Source of the DNA: a bacterium (Candidatus Blackallbacteria) CG13_big_fil_rev_8_21_14_2_50_49_14
Lineage (GTDB): Bacteria > Cyanobacteriota > Sericytochromatia > UBA7694
Direction: 5' to 3'
DNA length: 64,000 bases
Assembly (NCBI GenBank): GCA_002783405.1
Contig: PFGG01000064.1
Location: forward strand, 250,200-314,199
In this document: positions 1 through 7,466 of the stretch, piece by piece
Numbering within the stretch: the first letter of the stretch is position 1
How the letters are laid out: each line of letters opens with the position of its first letter
Notes under the pieces: model-generated
Seen by the model: the letters and a program-made list of their open reading frames with translations, nothing else
What the model was told of the DNA's origin: nothing
Databases searched by the model: none
Program-made: the position numbers and the translations under genes

Positions 1-140
1 GCATTTTTAATTTCGACACCCTTTATATTGGCGGGGGCAATGCCAAACGGATTGACCCCGGTCAATTGCCGCCTGGTGTAGAGATTATCAGCAACGAAGC
101 CGGTATATTGGGTGGCGCTGTGCTTTGGCGCGATCATTAG
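1..140 (+). CDS. ROK family sugar kinase, C-terminal end (5' truncated)
   Basis: An open frame enters the window at base 3 and ends at TAG 138-140, giving 45 residues. The visible tail contains LYIGGGNAKRI, then LPPGVEIISNEAGILGG and a final LWRDH. The glycine-rich IGGG stretch followed by NEAGxxGG is the normal C-terminus of ROK family kinases (glucokinase-like enzymes that phosphorylate sugars with ATP or, in some members, polyphosphate). The substrate and phosphoryl donor cannot be read from this fragment. It lies on the same strand as the polyphosphate-related operon downstream, but 123 bases separate them. Confidence 0.7.
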   Translation, partial: IFNFDTLYIGGGNAKRIDPGQLPPGVEIISNEAGILGGAVLWRDH

Positions 141-158
141 TGGGTCTGAAACAATTCA

Positions 159-207
159 TTTACAATTGAGCACAAAAGCTTTACAACACGCGTAAATTCA
201 CTTTACG
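159..207 (+). promoter_or_regulatory. TTTAC direct repeats upstream of the porin operon
   Basis: TTTACAA occurs at 159-165 and again at 180-186, and TTTACG at 202-207. The starts are 21 and 22 bases apart, about two helical turns, which would place the repeats on one face of the DNA. They sit 57-105 bases before the porin start, where an activator would bind. PhoB-type boxes are also tandem direct repeats in phase with the helix, and the downstream gene looks like a phosphate-type porin, so a Pho-like box is one reading. The repeat sequence does not match the Escherichia coli Pho box. Confidence 0.3.
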
Positions 208-263
208 CCCGGTCTTTAAACTGAGATCATCATCGATGAACTTGACTCAGAAAGGACACGGGC

Positions 264-1280
264 ATGCGAAAACAGCTACAGAGGCTTGGGCCTCTGTTTT
301 TCTTTTTTGTTTTAACCTTGCCACTTGCCGCCAAAGAAGACGAAACCTTTCGCATTCGGGGCCGAATTCAAACCGGCTGGGAATTGCTTGCCGATAACAA
401 TACGGGCGCTTGGAGTGACGAACTTTATGTGCGCCGGGCCCGTCTGGATGGCCGCTGGAAACCCTTTGATTGGGTCAAACTCGTCTTGGAACTTGAGTTT
501 GCCAAAAACGTAGCGTCTCGGGATGTCTATGCCGAGTTTAAACTCAATCCAGATCTTGAATTGACAGTTGGGCGCTTTAAAAAGCCCTTTTCCCGCCTGC
601 GCATGATGTCTCCCTGGGATATGTTGATTCCTGAGCGGGGTCTGCTCGATCAACACGCCATCGACGATACCAAGTATGGGGGCTTTGGCGCACGTGACTA
701 TGGGGTGATGCTGGCGGGTGATCTTTGGGGGCCAACTTTCTGGCAGGATCCGCTCAAATTCAGCTGGAATCTGGGGGCCTTTAACAGTCTGCCTGGAGAT
801 ACGGGTTATCACCGTGATTTTGTGGCCCGTGGACAATTGCGTCTTTTCAAGGGGCTTTTGCTGGCCGTGGATGGTTCTGTCAAACTCTATGAAGAATCTG
901 CACAGCTTAAAACGGCAAGCCTCTGGGGGGCCGACCTGAAATGGGAATGGGATCCCTTCAGGCTGCAGATTGAGGGGGCCCTTGGCGATAATGTCAACCA
1001 GGGCAGCAAGCTTTGGGGGGCGCACAGCATCGTTTCTTGGGAATTTCCATTGAGCGAAAATCTGAAGCTGATTCCCGCTTTGATGTTTGAAGTCTTTGAC
1101 CCCGATCTCTCTCGCAATCAAGATTTTGCCTGCCGGTTTGCAGGGGCTTTGAACCTCGATATCTATGAAAATATACGTGTGCTGCTTTCAGTCGATAAAA
1201 CCTGGCAGGAACTGGGGGCGGCAGAGAGTTCCTTGCCCGATCCCCTGCAGGTGCTGCTGCAGACCAATCTGAAGTTTTAG
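264..1280 (+). CDS. Phosphate/pyrophosphate-selective-type outer membrane porin (OprP/OprO-like)
   Basis: The 338-residue product starts with a basic, phenylalanine-rich signal peptide ending near LAAKE, followed by alternating beta-strand sequence to the end. The N-terminal strands carry the family pattern: an IRGRIQTGW strand, YVRRARLDGRWKPF, then LTVGRFKKPFS and a RDYGVMLAGD turn. This order is typical of the phosphate-selective porin O and P family, which forms trimeric outer-membrane channels for phosphate, pyrophosphate or polyphosphate. The ATG is preceded by AAAGGA at a good distance. It is the first gene of a close-packed operon (2 bases to the next gene) that includes a VTC polyphosphate polymerase domain, which fits an anion-transport role. 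Members of this family are also annotated as general porins, so selectivity is inferred. Confidence 0.7.
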   Translation: MRKQLQRLGPLFFFFVLTLPLAAKEDETFRIRGRIQTGWELLADNNTGAWSDELYVRRARLDGRWKPFDWVKLVLELEFAKNVASRDVYAEFKLNPDLELTVGRFKKPFSRLRMMSPWDMLIPERGLLDQHAIDDTKYGGFGARDYGVMLAGDLWGPTFWQDPLKFSWNLGAFNSLPGDTGYHRDFVARGQLRLFKGLLLAVDGSVKLYEESAQLKTASLWGADLKWEWDPFRLQIEGALGDNVNQGSKLWGAHSIVSWEFPLSENLKLIPALMFEVFDPDLSRNQDFACRFAGALNLDIYENIRVLLSVDKTWQELGAAESSLPDPLQVLLQTNLKF

Positions 1281-1282
1281 CC

Positions 1283-3562
1283 ATGAACGCTTTCCGTTTG
1301 CCCGTCCTGCGTTGGAAAACGGGTGTTCTGCTGGTTTTGCCTTTGCTGCTCTTGGCGGGTGGAATCAGTTGGAGTGCCTGGCAGAGCTTATGCCAGTTTC
1401 AAGTCTGGATGGGGGTTTCAGAACCCATTTCCTCTGAACTCCTGCGCATACATCTTCGCGATCAGTTGCAAGGCCAATGGCGCCGCACCCGACCCGTGGG
1501 GAATCAGGCCTTGGATTTGCCCCTCTTGGAGCTGAACGTGGCTGACAATAATCTTGCGGTGCTGATCCAAGCTGGAAAGCATCCCTTTGTGGCTGTTCAG
1601 GGATTTTTCCAAGGGCAGCCGCTCAAGGGCGAATTGCGATTGCGGGGCTATAAACCCTGGCATGTGGCCGAAGCAAAGAAATCCCTGCGTGTGAAATTGA
1701 AAAAGGGTCAGTTTATCTGGGGCCAGCGGGAATTCAATCTGTTCAATCCTGATCGGCCAGTTTTATTTGAAAATACCCTTGTTTTGGAGCTGGCACGCAA
1801 ATATGGTCTTTTGGCGTTGGATTCACAGTTTTTGCGTTTGCATTTGAACGGAATGGATCTGGGGGTTTTTGAAATGGGGGCTCCTCTGGATGAAATGGTT
1901 TTGCGTCGGGCCCGCTTGATTCCAGGAGATATCTATACGCTTGAAAACCGGCTGCGCGGCTGGGAGAATGCTTTGCATTGGAAATATGCAAGTTGGCATA
2001 ATAAAAACGCCCGCCAATATTTGAATCTCAAAAATTTGCTTGGGCATCTTCACCGTGACAGCCCTGCGGCTTTTGCAGATTTCGTTGCCCAGGAAGTTAA
2101 TCTCAAAGCCTTTGTGGTGCTTGATTTGCTGCTTCAGATATTCAGTGAACGCAATGCGGATTCTGAACTGAATTATGCCTTGCACTATGACCCCTATCTG
2201 GGGCGTTGGCAGCCCGTGCTGCTTGAAAGTCAGGGCTTTGGAGAAGGCCCTGCTCCTCAGCGGGATCCCCTGATGGAAAAGCTCTCTTCCCTGCCCGCTT
2301 TTCAGGCCGAGCAACAGGCCCTTTTGCGGCAAGGGCTGAAAAACGAAATCGCGCCTGAACACATGAGCCAACGCAGTTTGGTTTATCTGAACGCGCTCCG
2401 CGCCGATTTGAGCGCTGATCCTTTCTGGCGGGCCCGCAATCGCCTGCCAGCCTTCGATCCACTCAGTGAAAATTTGATGCGGCCCATGACCCTGACTGTG
2501 CTTGAGCAGATTTTGGCTGCCCGTCTGGCTGAAATTCAGTTGCGGGTACAGTCTCTTGAGCGATCAATCAACCATTCCAAGATGAAGCCTCAGCCTGTCG
2601 TTGTTTTTCCAAGCGTTACGCTGGGGCCAGGACGCGTTGTGATTCCCCAAACACGGATTTTTGAAAAGGGACGCAGGGTTCGAATCCTGGCGGGAACCAC
2701 CCTGCTGATGGGGCCGGGGGCTTCCTTGATTTTTCAGGGCCCGCTTGAGATTTTGGGGGCTGAGGGTGCGCCTGTTGTGATTCGTCCGGCACAGTCTGAC
2801 CCTTGGGGAGGGCTGGTTTTACAGGGGCCGCTCAGTGCAGGCTCACGTTTGCTGAATCTTCAGGTATCAGGGGGCAGCTTTCCGCGTTGGGGCCAGCGGA
2901 TTTATACCGCGATGGTAAACCTGCATGAAACCCAGGATTTGCTTTTGGAAGATTGTTTTTTCAGTGATAATCGCGGGGGGGATGACCTGCTGCATACGGT
3001 CTATGTTCAGAATTTAAAGGCCCACCGGATCTCTATTCGCCGGGCCTTTTCAGATGCCTGGGATTTGGAATTTACGCGGGCCGAGATTGAAGAGCTGAAA
3101 ATTGAGGGGGCTGGTGATGATGGCCTGGATCTGATGGGAACAGAGCTGAGTTTAAAAAAGGCAGCAATACGGCAATGCTTGGGCAATGGCGTCTCGGCCG
3201 GAGAAGAAACCCAGGTGCAGCTTGAACAGACCTTGATTGCTGCCGGTGGGGTGGGGTTGCTGGCTAAAAATGCCTCTGTGATCCATATTGACTCCAGTCT
3301 GCTCTATGGCAACCGCACCGGCCTGAAAATCTACCAGGCTTCACCCCATTATGGTGGGCTGAGCCGGATCTTCAGCCGGAATCTTTTTCTTGCAGGTTCT
3401 CTGCGGCCCCTTCAATTGGATTCCACCTCGCTGAAAGCTTTTCCTGCTCCCCGTTTTCAAAGCCGTTTTGAACAGGCTGCTGTTTTGAAGCCCTTAAAAG
3501 ACTGGTTGGGCAAGCAAGGGAATTGGCAACTTTGGTTGAGTCGCACGGGAGGCCTGCCATGA
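1283..3562 (+). CDS. CotH-like domain fused to a right-handed beta-helix, membrane anchored
   Basis: The 759-residue protein has one hydrophobic N-terminal anchor (about 12-32) and is probably periplasmic or surface facing. Residues about 80-330 follow the CotH plan: LRLRGYKPWH, then KKSLRVKLKKG, FNLFNPDRP, LHLNGMDLGVFEM and a DPYLGRW stretch. CotH proteins are atypical kinases. Where active CotH has a W-D-x-N type metal motif after this stretch, this protein has LLESQG (residues 313-318), so catalysis is doubtful. Residues about 437-720 contain short repeated beta strands (IFQGPLEILGAEGAP, DDLLHTVYVQNLK, GDDGLDLMGTELS), typical of a parallel beta-helix that binds carbohydrate or polymer. It sits between the porin and the VTC gene and overlaps the next gene by ATGA. 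The CotH assignment is by motif order only. Confidence 0.6.
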   Translation: MNAFRLPVLRWKTGVLLVLPLLLLAGGISWSAWQSLCQFQVWMGVSEPISSELLRIHLRDQLQGQWRRTRPVGNQALDLPLLELNVADNNLAVLIQAGKHPFVAVQGFFQGQPLKGELRLRGYKPWHVAEAKKSLRVKLKKGQFIWGQREFNLFNPDRPVLFENTLVLELARKYGLLALDSQFLRLHLNGMDLGVFEMGAPLDEMVLRRARLIPGDIYTLENRLRGWENALHWKYASWHNKNARQYLNLKNLLGHLHRDSPAAFADFVAQEVNLKAFVVLDLLLQIFSERNADSELNYALHYDPYLGRWQPVLLESQGFGEGPAPQRDPLMEKLSSLPAFQAEQQALLRQGLKNEIAPEHMSQRSLVYLNALRADLSADPFWRARNRLPAFDPLSENLMRPMTLTVLEQILAARLAEIQLRVQSLERSINHSKMKPQPVVVFPSVTLGPGRVVIPQTRIFEKGRRVRILAGTTLLMGPGASLIFQGPLEILGAEGAPVVIRPAQSDPWGGLVLQGPLSAGSRLLNLQVSGGSFPRWGQRIYTAMVNLHETQDLLLEDCFFSDNRGGDDLLHTVYVQNLKAHRISIRRAFSDAWDLEFTRAEIEELKIEGAGDDGLDLMGTELSLKKAAIRQCLGNGVSAGEETQVQLEQTLIAAGGVGLLAKNASVIHIDSSLLYGNRTGLKIYQASPHYGGLSRIFSRNLFLAGSLRPLQLDSTSLKAFPAPRFQSRFEQAAVLKPLKDWLGKQGNWQLWLSRTGGLP

Positions 3563-4056
3563 AAGAACGCGGAGGTTGGCTGCTGATTCTCAGCCTGTTG
3601 GGGCTTCTGGGGCTTTGGGGAGCCTGGGTTTTTGTGCCTGCCCAGACCGAACAGATTGCTGAGCAATATCTGCTTTTGCTCGCCAGTCAGGGGCAGGCCA
3701 TGCGTCCTGAACAAGCAGAAAACTGGCAGAAACAGATGGCCCTTCGCCCTGAACTCTTGTCGGCCCTTTTGCACCAACGCAGTGAACTGATTTTGGGACT
3801 GAATGCCCAAGAGCAGAATCTGGGTAAGTTTCTCCTGCTGCGAACGCCCACATCGGGAATGCAGAGGCTGGTCATTTACAGCAGGGTGGCTCAAAGCTTG
3901 GAAATTCATACCTATCAAGGGGTTCTACGCCTGGTATTCCATGCGGGGCAGCTTGTTTCGCTTCCCTTGCCCGAGGTTCAGACCGGTGGTGATTTGCTCT
4001 GGGGGCAAGCCCCAGAGCAGACACTGGAGATTCATTTAAAAGGAGTTTCGCCATGA
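3559..4056 (+). CDS. Small membrane-anchored protein of the CotH/VTC operon
   Basis: I chose ATG 3559, which overlaps the previous stop as ATGA; an in-frame start at 3523 also exists but would bury 36 bases in the preceding gene. The 165-residue product has a leucine/glycine-rich hydrophobic segment (about 7-27) directly after MKERGG, then a soluble domain rich in leucine and glutamine. The N-terminus looks like a signal anchor, so the rest is probably periplasmic. I recognise no family. The end overlaps the VTC gene by four bases (4053-4056), so it is very likely translated together with it and may be a subunit or chaperone of that machinery. Confidence 0.65.
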   Translation: MKERGGWLLILSLLGLLGLWGAWVFVPAQTEQIAEQYLLLLASQGQAMRPEQAENWQKQMALRPELLSALLHQRSELILGLNAQEQNLGKFLLLRTPTSGMQRLVIYSRVAQSLEIHTYQGVLRLVFHAGQLVSLPLPEVQTGGDLLWGQAPEQTLEIHLKGVSP

Positions 4057-4862
4057 TCCGCCGTTTTAACCGTTTTGAACTGAAATACCTGATTACCTCG
4101 GCCCAGGCCGAAAGATTGAAGCAGGCATTGATCGGCCATGTTGAAGCCGATAGTTTCAGTGGGAGCAGGGGCTATCCTGTTCTGAGTCTTTATTATGACA
4201 GTCCGAACCATGATTTCTTCTGGGATAAAATTGAAGGCCTGAAGTTTCGGCGCAAACTCAGAATTCGGGCCTATCCCCAGGCCGATCAGAGCGGCGTAAC
4301 CCAGGCCATGGTGGAAATCAAGCAGCGAATCAATAAAACCGTACAGAAACGCCGTCTGAAACTTCCCTTGGAGAAGGCCTATGAGCTCTGTTCAGGAAAA
4401 CTCGAGGGGGTTGAACTCGATCCCCTGGATGCGGCAGTGGTTTCAGAGGTGAAGTATTTGGTAAATGCCAAGAATTTGCGCCCCAGTTGCCTGATCAGCT
4501 ACCATCGCCAGGCCTATCAGGGCAATCAGTGGAATTCTGGTTTGCGGATTACCTTTGATACGGAACTAAAGACAAGTGTGCGCGATCTCAAGCTCGATTC
4601 CTCAGCGCAGAACAGCTATTTTATTCCTCCCGATTGGTGCATCCTCGAAATCAAGGTGGATGAACGGGTGCCCGATTGGCTGGCTTCACTGCTTTCCAGC
4701 CAGGAGCTTGAATTGCGCAGAATCAGCAAATACTGTGCCGGTTTGGCCCATGCCCATCAAATTCAGATCCAGAACCAGGAGCTTTCGCCCTTTCAGGCTC
4801 AAGATTTTCCTGAACCCCTGCCCGTTTTTAAAATTTTGACGCCGAGGAGCGCACCCTTATGA
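4053..4862 (+). CDS. VTC domain protein, predicted polyphosphate polymerase
   Basis: The 269-residue protein matches the VTC catalytic tunnel domain throughout. It has the N-terminal basic motif RFELKYLI (K11), the LYYDSPNHDFFW strand, KLRIRAY (R70, R72), the acid-base strand MVEIKQRINK (E88, K90, R92) with QKRR just after, and a late LEIKVDERVPDW strand. In yeast Vtc4 the equivalent basic residues hold the polyphosphate chain and acidic residues bind metal while ATP gamma-phosphates are polymerised. There is no signal peptide or membrane segment, so the domain is cytoplasmic. The gene overlaps both neighbours as ATGA. The DUF4956 membrane protein that follows is a known genomic companion of bacterial VTC domains and may supply the membrane channel. 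Confidence 0.8.
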   Translation: MIRRFNRFELKYLITSAQAERLKQALIGHVEADSFSGSRGYPVLSLYYDSPNHDFFWDKIEGLKFRRKLRIRAYPQADQSGVTQAMVEIKQRINKTVQKRRLKLPLEKAYELCSGKLEGVELDPLDAAVVSEVKYLVNAKNLRPSCLISYHRQAYQGNQWNSGLRITFDTELKTSVRDLKLDSSAQNSYFIPPDWCILEIKVDERVPDWLASLLSSQELELRRISKYCAGLAHAHQIQIQNQELSPFQAQDFPEPLPVFKILTPRSAPL

Positions 4863-5554
4863 ATACGCATTTACCTACCGTCTTGACCTTGGGAGATGCT
4901 TCCGGGGTCTTTACCCAATTGGACATTCTCTTGGTCATGTTCTTGGCCTTTCTACTCAGCCTGATTCTGGGCTTTGTGTATCGGGCCACCCATACCGGGG
5001 TTTCTTATTCCCAGAGTTATGTGCAAACCCTGGTGATTATGGGAACTGTGGTGGCCTTGATCATGTTGATTATTGGTTCCAATATTGCCCGGGCTTTTGC
5101 AATGGTGGGGGCGCTCTCGATTGTGCGCTTTCGCAATGCCATGAAAGAGACCCGTGATGTGGGATTTATTTTTATGATTATGGCGATTGGCATGGCCGTG
5201 GGCACCCGATTTTATTTGCTCGCCATTCTGGCGACGACTCTGCTTTCGATTTTTATTCTCTTGATGCAGAAGACCAATCTCTTTGCCCGTGAAATGCAGG
5301 AACGGATTCTGCGTCTGCGCGTTCCCCTGGAGATCAGTTCAGAAGAACATTTCCGGGCAATTTTTGAACAGCATCTTGATTCTTGGCGCATGATTTCACT
5401 CGAAACCGTACATGCAGGGGTTTTGCAGGAGCTTGTTTATTCTGTGGTCTTGCGTAGCAAGTCAGAACCTCAGCAATTGCTCGAAGCCTTGCGACAGTTC
5501 AATGGCAACCAGAAAGTGACCCTGGTGATGGGCCAGCAGGAGGTGGATCTCTGA
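4859..5554 (+). CDS. DUF4956 family membrane protein
   Basis: The 231-residue protein has about four or five hydrophobic helices between residues 20 and 140, then a charged, soluble C-terminal domain of about 90 residues. The segment MVGALSIVRFRNAMKETRD, at the cytoplasmic end of the third helix, is the signature of DUF4956 proteins and also resembles the GALSIVRFR turn of MgtC-like proteins. Its start overlaps the VTC stop (ATGA at 4859-4862). In many bacteria DUF4956 and VTC domain genes are adjacent, as here. A role in moving the polymer made by the VTC domain across the membrane is attractive but is only inferred. Confidence 0.8.
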   Translation: MNTHLPTVLTLGDASGVFTQLDILLVMFLAFLLSLILGFVYRATHTGVSYSQSYVQTLVIMGTVVALIMLIIGSNIARAFAMVGALSIVRFRNAMKETRDVGFIFMIMAIGMAVGTRFYLLAILATTLLSIFILLMQKTNLFAREMQERILRLRVPLEISSEEHFRAIFEQHLDSWRMISLETVHAGVLQELVYSVVLRSKSEPQQLLEALRQFNGNQKVTLVMGQQEVDL

Positions 5555-5607
5555 GCCAGAGGGGCCTGAATTTCAAGTTTAAAAAATGATCAACAGAGGT
5601 AAACGAT

Positions 5608-7353
5608 ATGAAACGGATGGGACTTATTTTTCTTGCGGGCAGCCTGACACTCAGTGCCATGAGCTGTTCTAGCTATTCTCTGCTGGGAAAAAGCTCTGTG
5701 GTGGGCCGCCCGGCTGGATGGAGCGAAAATTCTCATGGCAAAGATACACTCCCTGATTATGCACGGGTTTTTCCCCAAGATCAGGTCAAAAAAATGGAAA
5801 TTACCCTTTCTGCGGCTGATTGGAAATTGATGCAGGAGAATATGACCCAACTCTTTGGCGATCCTTCAAGCCAAACAGGCCCAGGAGGGATGCGGACGCC
5901 AGGTAATTTTCAACCCCCCGATGGTTTTCAGCCTCCAGTATTTCCTGGCGCTCCAGGAGCGACACCCGCTCCTTCTGTTTCGCCTGCTCCTGGTTCCAGC
6001 ACTTCACCCAGTGCCCGCCCGACGCCTCCTGCTGGCGCCTTTCCCGGTGCGCCGCCTGGTGGGGGAGGCGGCCCCATGCTCGAAAACGGTGAAGATCCGA
6101 TTTACCGGCCCTGCACGGTCAAAGTGGATGGCGTAAGCTGGAATTATGTAGGTATCCGCTATAAGGGAAATTCTTCGCTGCGTTCTTCCTGGGGACGTTC
6201 TCTCAAAATGCCCTTTCGGATTGATATGGATGAATTTGAATCCGAACACCCAGAAATCAAGAACCAGCGGATGTATGGTTTCAAGCGTCTGACGTTTTCA
6301 AGTGGCTTCAGTGACAATTCGCTGATCCGCGAAAAAGTCACTGCGGACATCTTTCTCAAGGCCGGAATTCCCTCTGCTCAAACTGCTTTTTATAGGATTT
6401 ACGTGGATTATGGTGAGGGTCAGAAGTATTTTGGGCTTTACACGATGGTCGAAGCCCCCGATGCCCCGATGCTGGCTACCCAGTTCAAGAATCCAAGTGG
6501 CAATCTTTACAAGCCTTCGGGCAATGGCGCAAAACTTGCCACCTTTGATCAGGCTTCTTTTCCCAAAAAAACCAATGAAACCACTTCTGATTGGAAGGAC
6601 ATTCAAGCCTTGTTTGCTGCATTGAATGCCGACCGCTCAGATCCTGCCCGCTGGCGGGCTGGACTGGAACAGGTCTTGGATGTGGAAGGTTTTCTCAATT
6701 GGCTGGCGGTCAATACCCTGATACAGAACTGGGATACCTATGGCCGCATGGCGCATAATTATTACCTTTACAATGATCCAACAGATCAGCGTTTGCATTG
6801 GATTCCCTGGGATAATAATATGGCCCTGGCCTCTTCAATGGGCGGCCCTGGCGGTGCCTTTCCAGGCCTGCCCCGTCCTGGCGCGACCCCAACGCCATCC
6901 CCTGAGAGCAGTCCGTCTCCCCGTTCAAGCAGCAGTCCTGTTTCCACGCCTTCGGCCCAACCGACCCCGCCAGCCAATTTTCAGCGTCCAGGGGGCCCCG
7001 GTGGGGGAGCGCCTTCACTTGAGTTGAGCAAAGATGAAATCAATGCGTCTTGGCCTTTGATTCGCTTTTTGATCGATGATCCGGTTTACCATGCCCGCTA
7101 TACTTACTATCTTGCCAAGGCCTTGGAAACAGCTTTTGCGCCAGCACCTACCCGTATGCTGTATCAGCAGGCACATAGTCTGATTCGGCCCTATGTGGTG
7201 GGCAGTGAGGGGGAACAGTCAGATGCCACGATGCTGAGCAGTCCTGAAGCCTTTGAATCGGCCTTGGATACGCTCAATACGCATCTTGAGGAGCGTCACA
7301 AGGCGGCTCAGGAATTTTTGACGAAATACGCAGCAGAGCTAAAAATGCCATAA
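5608..7353 (+). CDS. CotH kinase family lipoprotein with two Pro/Ser-rich linkers
   Basis: The 581-residue product has a short hydrophobic leader ending SAMSC (Cys20), a weak lipobox. CotH motifs appear in order: VGIRYKGNSSLR, FKRLTFSSGFSDNSLIREK, YVDYGEGQKYFGLYTMVE, NLYKPSGNG, then NWDTYGRMAHNYYLYND (D376) and IPWDNNM (D402). The last motif is the metal-binding acidic site expected in active CotH kinases, which phosphorylate secreted proteins such as Bacillus spore-coat CotB. Two low-complexity linkers rich in Pro, Ser and Gly (about 94-156 and 411-471) interrupt the domain and resemble each other. A Shine-Dalgarno AGAGGT precedes the ATG, 53 bases after the DUF4956 gene. It closes the operon before a strong terminator. 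It is the catalytically intact counterpart of the CotH-like protein upstream. Confidence 0.8.
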   Translation: MKRMGLIFLAGSLTLSAMSCSSYSLLGKSSVVGRPAGWSENSHGKDTLPDYARVFPQDQVKKMEITLSAADWKLMQENMTQLFGDPSSQTGPGGMRTPGNFQPPDGFQPPVFPGAPGATPAPSVSPAPGSSTSPSARPTPPAGAFPGAPPGGGGGPMLENGEDPIYRPCTVKVDGVSWNYVGIRYKGNSSLRSSWGRSLKMPFRIDMDEFESEHPEIKNQRMYGFKRLTFSSGFSDNSLIREKVTADIFLKAGIPSAQTAFYRIYVDYGEGQKYFGLYTMVEAPDAPMLATQFKNPSGNLYKPSGNGAKLATFDQASFPKKTNETTSDWKDIQALFAALNADRSDPARWRAGLEQVLDVEGFLNWLAVNTLIQNWDTYGRMAHNYYLYNDPTDQRLHWIPWDNNMALASSMGGPGGAFPGLPRPGATPTPSPESSPSPRSSSSPVSTPSAQPTPPANFQRPGGPGGGAPSLELSKDEINASWPLIRFLIDDPVYHARYTYYLAKALETAFAPAPTRMLYQQAHSLIRPYVVGSEGEQSDATMLSSPEAFESALDTLNTHLEERHKAAQEFLTKYAAELKMP

Positions 7354-7422
7354 GTTGATTGCTATACTGCTCCCCAGAAATCGGACAGCAAGAGCGTGAA
7401 TTTAAGTTCCTGATCTGAGAGG

Positions 7423-7455
7423 AAAAAGGGCTGTCTTTTGAGGCAGCTCCTTTTT
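7423..7455. terminator. Bidirectional intrinsic terminator
   Basis: The sequence from AAAAAGG through GCTG, a ten-base loop, CAGC and CCTTTTT can fold into an eleven-base stem with one bulged T. A-rich and T-rich flanks make it work in both directions. It lies between the convergent CotH kinase and PHP-domain genes. Confidence 0.75.
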
Positions 7456-7466
7456 CTTATAATTTT

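Noticed and set aside
1-140. Polyphosphate glucokinase identity for the ROK fragment
   Set aside because: Attractive because of the polyphosphate operon, but the visible C-terminus does not tell ATP- from polyphosphate-dependent enzymes.
312-1121. Long minus-strand open frame of 269 codons opposite the porin
   Set aside because: It lies entirely antisense to a gene with clear beta-barrel motifs, has no ribosome site or family motif, and its composition mirrors the sense strand.
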